A stretch of 64,000 bases of DNA from JAEUJM01 sp041918615 (lineage in GTDB: Bacteria > Actinomycetota > Acidimicrobiia > Acidimicrobiales > DATDAH01). The position numbers and the translations under genes are program-made. Below the pieces are notes generated by a model. It was not told the DNA's origin. It did not search any database and saw nothing but the letters and a program-made list of their open reading frames with translations. This document shows, piece by piece, positions 62,408 to 64,000 of the stretch. Location of the stretch: NCBI GenBank assembly GCA_041918615.1, contig JAYRVH010000017.1:62001-126000 (forward strand), given 5' to 3'. Position 1 is the stretch's first letter. Every line of letters begins with the position of its first letter.

Positions 62408-64000
62408 TCAGGAGTGGTCGGCCGGGCGGGCGGCCAAGGGCTGGAACGTCCGCAGACGGAGGCTGTTGCTGACCACGAAGACGCTCGAGAAGGCCATGGC
62501 GGCACCCGCGATCAGGGGGCTCAACAGACCGGCTGCGGCAAGGGGAAGGGCGGCGACGTTGTAGGCGAAGGCCCAGAACAGGTTGCCCTTGATGGTCCGC
62601 AGCGTGCGACGGGACAAGCGGATGGCGTCGGCCGCGGACCGCAGGTCTCCCCCGACCAACGTCAGATCGCTGGCTTCGATCGCCGCGTCGCTCCCGGTTC
62701 CCATGGCCAGCCCGAGATCGGCCTGGGCTAGGGCGGCGGCGTCGTTCACGCCGTCGCCGACCATGGCGACGATCCGGCCCTCGGCCTGGAGGCGCCGGAT
62801 CGTGTCGAGCTTCGCTTCGGGGACGACCTCGGCGATCACCTCGGCGATGCCGACCTCGTCGGCGACTGCTCGGGCCGCCTGCGCGTTGTCGCCCGTGAGC
62901 AGGACAGGGGCGAGCCCGAGGGCCCGGAGGTCTGCGATCGCCTGGTGCGAGGTCGGCTTCACCGTGTCGGCCACCACGAGCACGGCCCGGGCCTCGCCGT
63001 CCCAGCCGGCGAGCACCGCAGTGCGCCCTTCCGCCTCGGCCGTCGCCTTCACCGATGCGAGGGAGGCGGGCACCGTGAGCGACCAGTCGGCGATCAATCG
63101 GTCGCGACCGGCGACGACCGCGTGACCTTCCACGACGCCTTGCACGCCGAGTCCCTGCCGGCTCTGGAACGACTCGACGGCAGGGAGGTCGCCGATCCGA
63201 TCGCGGGCACCTGCGGCGATGGCACGGGACACCGGGTGCTCGGAGGCCGCCGAGACCGCCCCGACGAGGCGCAGCACGGTGTCCTCGTCGGCGCCGCCGG
63301 CGGCGGTGACGCCGACGAGGGCCATGGTCCCCGTGGTCACGGTGCCGGTCTTGTCGAGCACCACCGTGTCGACCCGACGGGTGGACTCGAGCACCTCGGG
63401 CCCCTTGATGAGGATGCCCAACTGCGCGCCGCGACCGGTGCCGACGAGCAGGGCGGTCGGGGTGGCCAGGCCCAGCGCGCACGGGCAGGCGATGATGAGG
63501 ACCGCGACCGCGGCGGTGAACGCCGTGTTGGCACCTTCGCCCGCCCCCAGCCAGAACCCGAGCGTGGCGACCGAGAGGCCGATCACGATCGGCACGAAGA
63601 CGGCCGAGACCTGGTCGGCGAGGCGCTGGATGGGCGCCTTGCCCGACTGCGCCTCGGTGACGAGCCGCCCGATGCGGGCCAGTTGGGTGTCGGCGCCGAC
63701 CCGGGTGGCGCGGACGACCAGGCGCCCGCCCGCGTTGACGGTCGCTCCGGTGACGGCGTCGCCCGAGCCCACCTCCACCGGAACGCTCTCGCCGGTGAGG
63801 AGCGAGGCGTCGATGGCCGAGGTGCCCTCTTCCACGACACCGTCGGTGGCGACCTTCTCGCCGGGTCGCACCACGAAGCGGTCGCCGACCTCGAGCCGGT
63901 CGATCGGCTCGAGGTGCTCCCCGCCGTCACGCAACACCGCTACTTCCTTGGCCCCGAGCTCGAGGAGTGCCTTCAGGGCCGCGCCCGACTGCCGTTTGGC
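62408..64000 (-). CDS. copA: Copper-translocating P-type ATPase (P1B), C-terminal part, cut by window edge
   Basis: 531 codons (530 residues plus stop) of the C-terminal part of a P1B-type metal ATPase; the N-terminus lies beyond 64000 and the reading frame is open to the last base. Motifs: PGEKVATDGVV, TGES, the CPC metal site in ACPCALGLATPTA, the phosphorylated Asp in DKTGT, SEHPVSRAI, and GDGVNDAAALAQADLG. CPC and the HP motif indicate Cu+ (or Ag+) export. Confidence 0.93.
   Translation of the reverse strand, partial: AKRQSGAALKALLELGAKEVAVLRDGGEHLEPIDRLEVGDRFVVRPGEKVATDGVVEEGTSAIDASLLTGESVPVEVGSGDAVTGATVNAGGRLVVRATRVGADTQLARIGRLVTEAQSGKAPIQRLADQVSAVFVPIVIGLSVATLGFWLGAGEGANTAFTAAVAVLIIACPCALGLATPTALLVGTGRGAQLGILIKGPEVLESTRRVDTVVLDKTGTVTTGTMALVGVTAAGGADEDTVLRLVGAVSAASEHPVSRAIAAGARDRIGDLPAVESFQSRQGLGVQGVVEGHAVVAGRDRLIADWSLTVPASLASVKATAEAEGRTAVLAGWDGEARAVLVVADTVKPTSHQAIADLRALGLAPVLLTGDNAQAARAVADEVGIAEVIAEVVPEAKLDTIRRLQAEGRIVAMVGDGVNDAAALAQADLGLAMGTGSDAAIEASDLTLVGGDLRSAADAIRLSRRTLRTIKGNLFWAFAYNVAALPLAAAGLLSPLIAGAAMAFSSVFVVSNSLRLRTFQPLAARPADHS

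Overview
This is a 64-kb, very GC-rich, densely coded stretch of a bacterial chromosome. Many starts are GTG and many genes overlap by ATGA, GTGA or TGATG. The contents point to Actinomycetota: an F420-type LLM oxidoreductase, a polyphosphate glucokinase, paired acyl-CoA dehydrogenases, a CYP125/142-like P450, mycobacteria-like paired TrkA genes beside an APC permease, and an LPxTG protein. My best inference is class Acidimicrobiia, judged from protein style only; there is no rRNA, tRNA, phage, IS element or CRISPR array to settle it.

Layout. (1) 0-3 kb: a membrane GGDEF-EAL c-di-GMP enzyme, a DUF5317 membrane protein downstream, and a candidate 33-aa micro-protein upstream with its own promoter. 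(2) 3-17.9 kb: metabolism, with two divergent acyl-CoA dehydrogenases, a VapBC toxin-antitoxin pair, MetY, a thiolase, TldD/TldE, an acetoacetate-decarboxylase-like protein, a secreted lipoprotein, a fused EtfB-EtfA electron-transfer flavoprotein, and a hydroxyacid dehydrogenase/class II aldolase pair. (3) 18.2-39.1 kb: a potassium island. Two KimA-like permeases carrying USP-like and OB-fold extensions flank kdpDE, the kdpFABC operon (headed by a kinase-less DUF4118 protein and a 53-aa membrane peptide) and a TrkA pair. Genes unrelated to K+ lie between: Uma2, gluconate-dehydrogenase-like subunits, a beta-propeller/MoaD pair and an esterase. (4) 39.2-44.1 kb: a branched-chain-amino-acid-type ABC transporter with a fused LivH-LivM permease. 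(5) 44.1-50.7 kb: a probable chloroplast-type GPAT, a MauE-like protein, a run of oxidative genes (Zn-alcohol dehydrogenase, VOC, LLM, P450) and polyphosphate glucokinase. (6) 50.7-53 kb: a VWA/DUF11/LPxTG surface protein. (7) 53.1-60.7 kb: a sugar ABC importer with two tandem binding proteins, plus a xylulokinase. (8) 60.8-64 kb: a cytoplasmic beta-propeller protein and the C-terminal part of a copper P-type ATPase cut by the window edge.

How the parts work together. The strongest story is K+ homeostasis. KdpD/KdpE probably control both the kdp operon and the first KimA-like permease, because both have the same CGTCARGG-type direct repeats on an 11-bp period upstream. The TrkA pair lies divergent to the second KimA-like permease. 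The acyl-CoA dehydrogenases, thiolase, ETF and P450 fit growth on fatty acids, sterols or similar lipids. The CUT1 transporter with xylulokinase fits pentose uptake.
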